A stretch of 6,933 nucleotides of DNA. Origin: JBOGGN01 sp050744165 (lineage in GTDB: Bacteria > Actinomycetota > Acidimicrobiia > Acidimicrobiales > Palsa-688). Of this stretch, positions 6,417-6,933 are shown one piece after another (within the stretch, counting starts at the first letter, position 1; every line of letters starts with the position of its first letter). Both the position numbers and the translations under genes were made by a program. Below the pieces are notes generated by a model. That model was not told the origin of the DNA. It made no database searches and saw only the letters and a list, made by a program, of their open reading frames with translations. The stretch lies in the NCBI GenBank assembly GCA_050744165.1, contig JBOGGN010000314.1, positions 1 through 6,933 of the forward strand, read 5' to 3'.

Positions 6417-6692
6417 ATGGCCGACAAAGGCGAGACGGTCGGGGACACACTGACCCGGCAATCAGGATTGATGGCGCGTCGAGCAGATCACGCCATGGGT
6501 TTGGAGTTGCAGATCGTGGAGCTGGTGGAACGCCAGACCCGAGCGAAAGTGCAGCACCGCGATGACGACGTCGAGCGACTGGAGTTAGAGCTCAACCAGT
6601 TGCGCGCCGAACTGGCGGCGACGGCGGACTATGGCATCGCACGCCCGGCGCGGGCGCCTCGCGCCAGCCGCCAGCGGGGCGTGGCCGTCTAA
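6417..6692 (+). CDS. Small predicted coiled-coil protein, function unknown
   Basis: A 91-residue protein that I do not recognise. Residues 27-70 form a long, highly charged predicted helix with spaced leucines (LELQIVELVERQ, then VERLELELNQLRAEL), suggesting a coiled coil. The C-terminal 20 residues are basic and Ala/Pro/Arg-rich. There are no cysteines and no signal peptide or membrane helix, so it is probably cytoplasmic. The start is uncertain: ATG 6417 has only a weak GGG upstream, while ATG 6471 (residue 19) has AGGA only 3 bases away. It lies 50 bases after the VWA gene on the same strand and may be co-transcribed with it. Amphipathic helix pattern and G/C third positions support coding, but the small size keeps confidence moderate. 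Confidence 0.65.
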   Translation: MADKGETVGDTLTRQSGLMARRADHAMGLELQIVELVERQTRAKVQHRDDDVERLELELNQLRAELAATADYGIARPARAPRASRQRGVAV

Positions 6693-6780
6693 AGCCCACC
6701 ACGCGACGCACCGGGCTCGTCCGGCCCGCCGGCCGACCAAGCGCGCTCAGGCCCAGCGGGCCACGCCGGGGGCGCCGGCG
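6693..6780. other. Convergent intergenic stretch
   Basis: Rightward and leftward genes converge here, where a terminator would be expected. Only weak, mutually exclusive inverted repeats are seen (AGCCC with GGGCT; CGGGC with GCCCG), none followed by a T-run on either strand. A 10-base palindrome GCGCCGGCGC (6772-6781) abuts the leftward stop codon. None is called as a terminator. Confidence 0.4.
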
Positions 6781-6933
6781 CTAGTCCGAGTCGGCGGGCA
6801 GAGGTGTCGTTGGGGCGCGTCGCCGGAGCCGCCCTGCGAGGGCGTTGGCTCGGCCCAGCGCGGTAATCGAGAGCGCCTGCGGCCCCGGTCGCTGTGCCAG
6901 CGCCGACAGCACCTCGGCCAGCCAGTAGGCCAG
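6781..6933 (-). CDS. C-terminal fragment of an unidentified protein
   Basis: The minus strand is open from the window edge to a TAG at 6781-6783, giving 50 residues that begin LAYWLAEVLSALAQRPG and end PLPADSD. Codon third positions are predominantly G or C, as in the neighbouring genes, which supports real coding. The fragment is Ala/Leu-rich with a probable helix at its start and a basic, then Pro-rich, end. It is too short for me to assign a family. The start and most of the gene lie outside the window. Confidence 0.55.
   Translation of the reverse strand: MAYWLAEVLSALAQRPGPQALSITALGRANALAGRLRRRAPTTPLPADSD

Noticed and set aside
6695..6735. Inverted repeats as a convergent terminator
   Set aside because: The stems are five bases, overlap each other and lack a T-run; such pairings are expected by chance at this GC content.
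1..6933. Search for a defence system, toxin-antitoxin pair or mobile element
   Set aside because: No nuclease, integrase, transposase, toxin or direct-repeat array was seen. The MoxR-VWA cassette resembles known housekeeping loci rather than a ternary defence system built on MoxR and VWA proteins.

Overview
The window is GC-rich with a strong G/C preference at third codon positions. Its proteins are typical of high-GC Gram-positive bacteria (Actinomycetota): a DUF2510 membrane protein, an HtrA-like protease with a long Pro/Gly/Tyr-rich cytoplasmic N-terminus, and a MoxR-DUF58-VWA cassette laid out like Rv1479-Rv1480-Rv1481 of Mycobacterium tuberculosis. I cannot place it below phylum with confidence. 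There is no mobile element, CRISPR array, rRNA or tRNA that I can see.

Layout. Positions 1-1599 (minus) hold an HtrA/PepD-type S1C serine protease with an intact catalytic triad and a C-terminal PDZ domain; only its last few residues are cut off by the window edge. Positions 1712-2818 (minus) hold a single-pass membrane protein with an N-terminal DUF2510 motif, a Pro-rich linker and an extracytoplasmic domain with two cysteines. Both genes read leftward, 112 bases apart. A 244-base intergenic region separates them from a rightward cassette: moxR AAA+ ATPase (3063-4304), a DUF58 protein (4301-5401) and a BatA-like membrane-anchored VWA protein (5398-6366). The two junctions inside the cassette are both ATGA overlaps, so the three genes are almost certainly one translationally coupled operon. 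After a 50-base gap comes a small predicted coiled-coil protein (6417-6692), and then the C-terminal end of an unidentified leftward gene (6781-6933).

How the genes may work together. MoxR ATPases with DUF58 and VWA partners are thought to act as chaperone or assembly systems, often for envelope or metal-dependent proteins. Here the DUF58 protein looks soluble and cytoplasmic, and the VWA domain is predicted to face outward. The divergent genes add an outward-facing quality-control protease and a DUF2510 sensor-like protein. A shared role in envelope protein folding or stress is a reasonable inference from this arrangement but is not shown by the sequence. The known parts are conventional. 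The less usual points are the repeat-built disordered cytoplasmic tail of the protease, the matching architecture of its neighbour, and the long low-complexity tail on MoxR.
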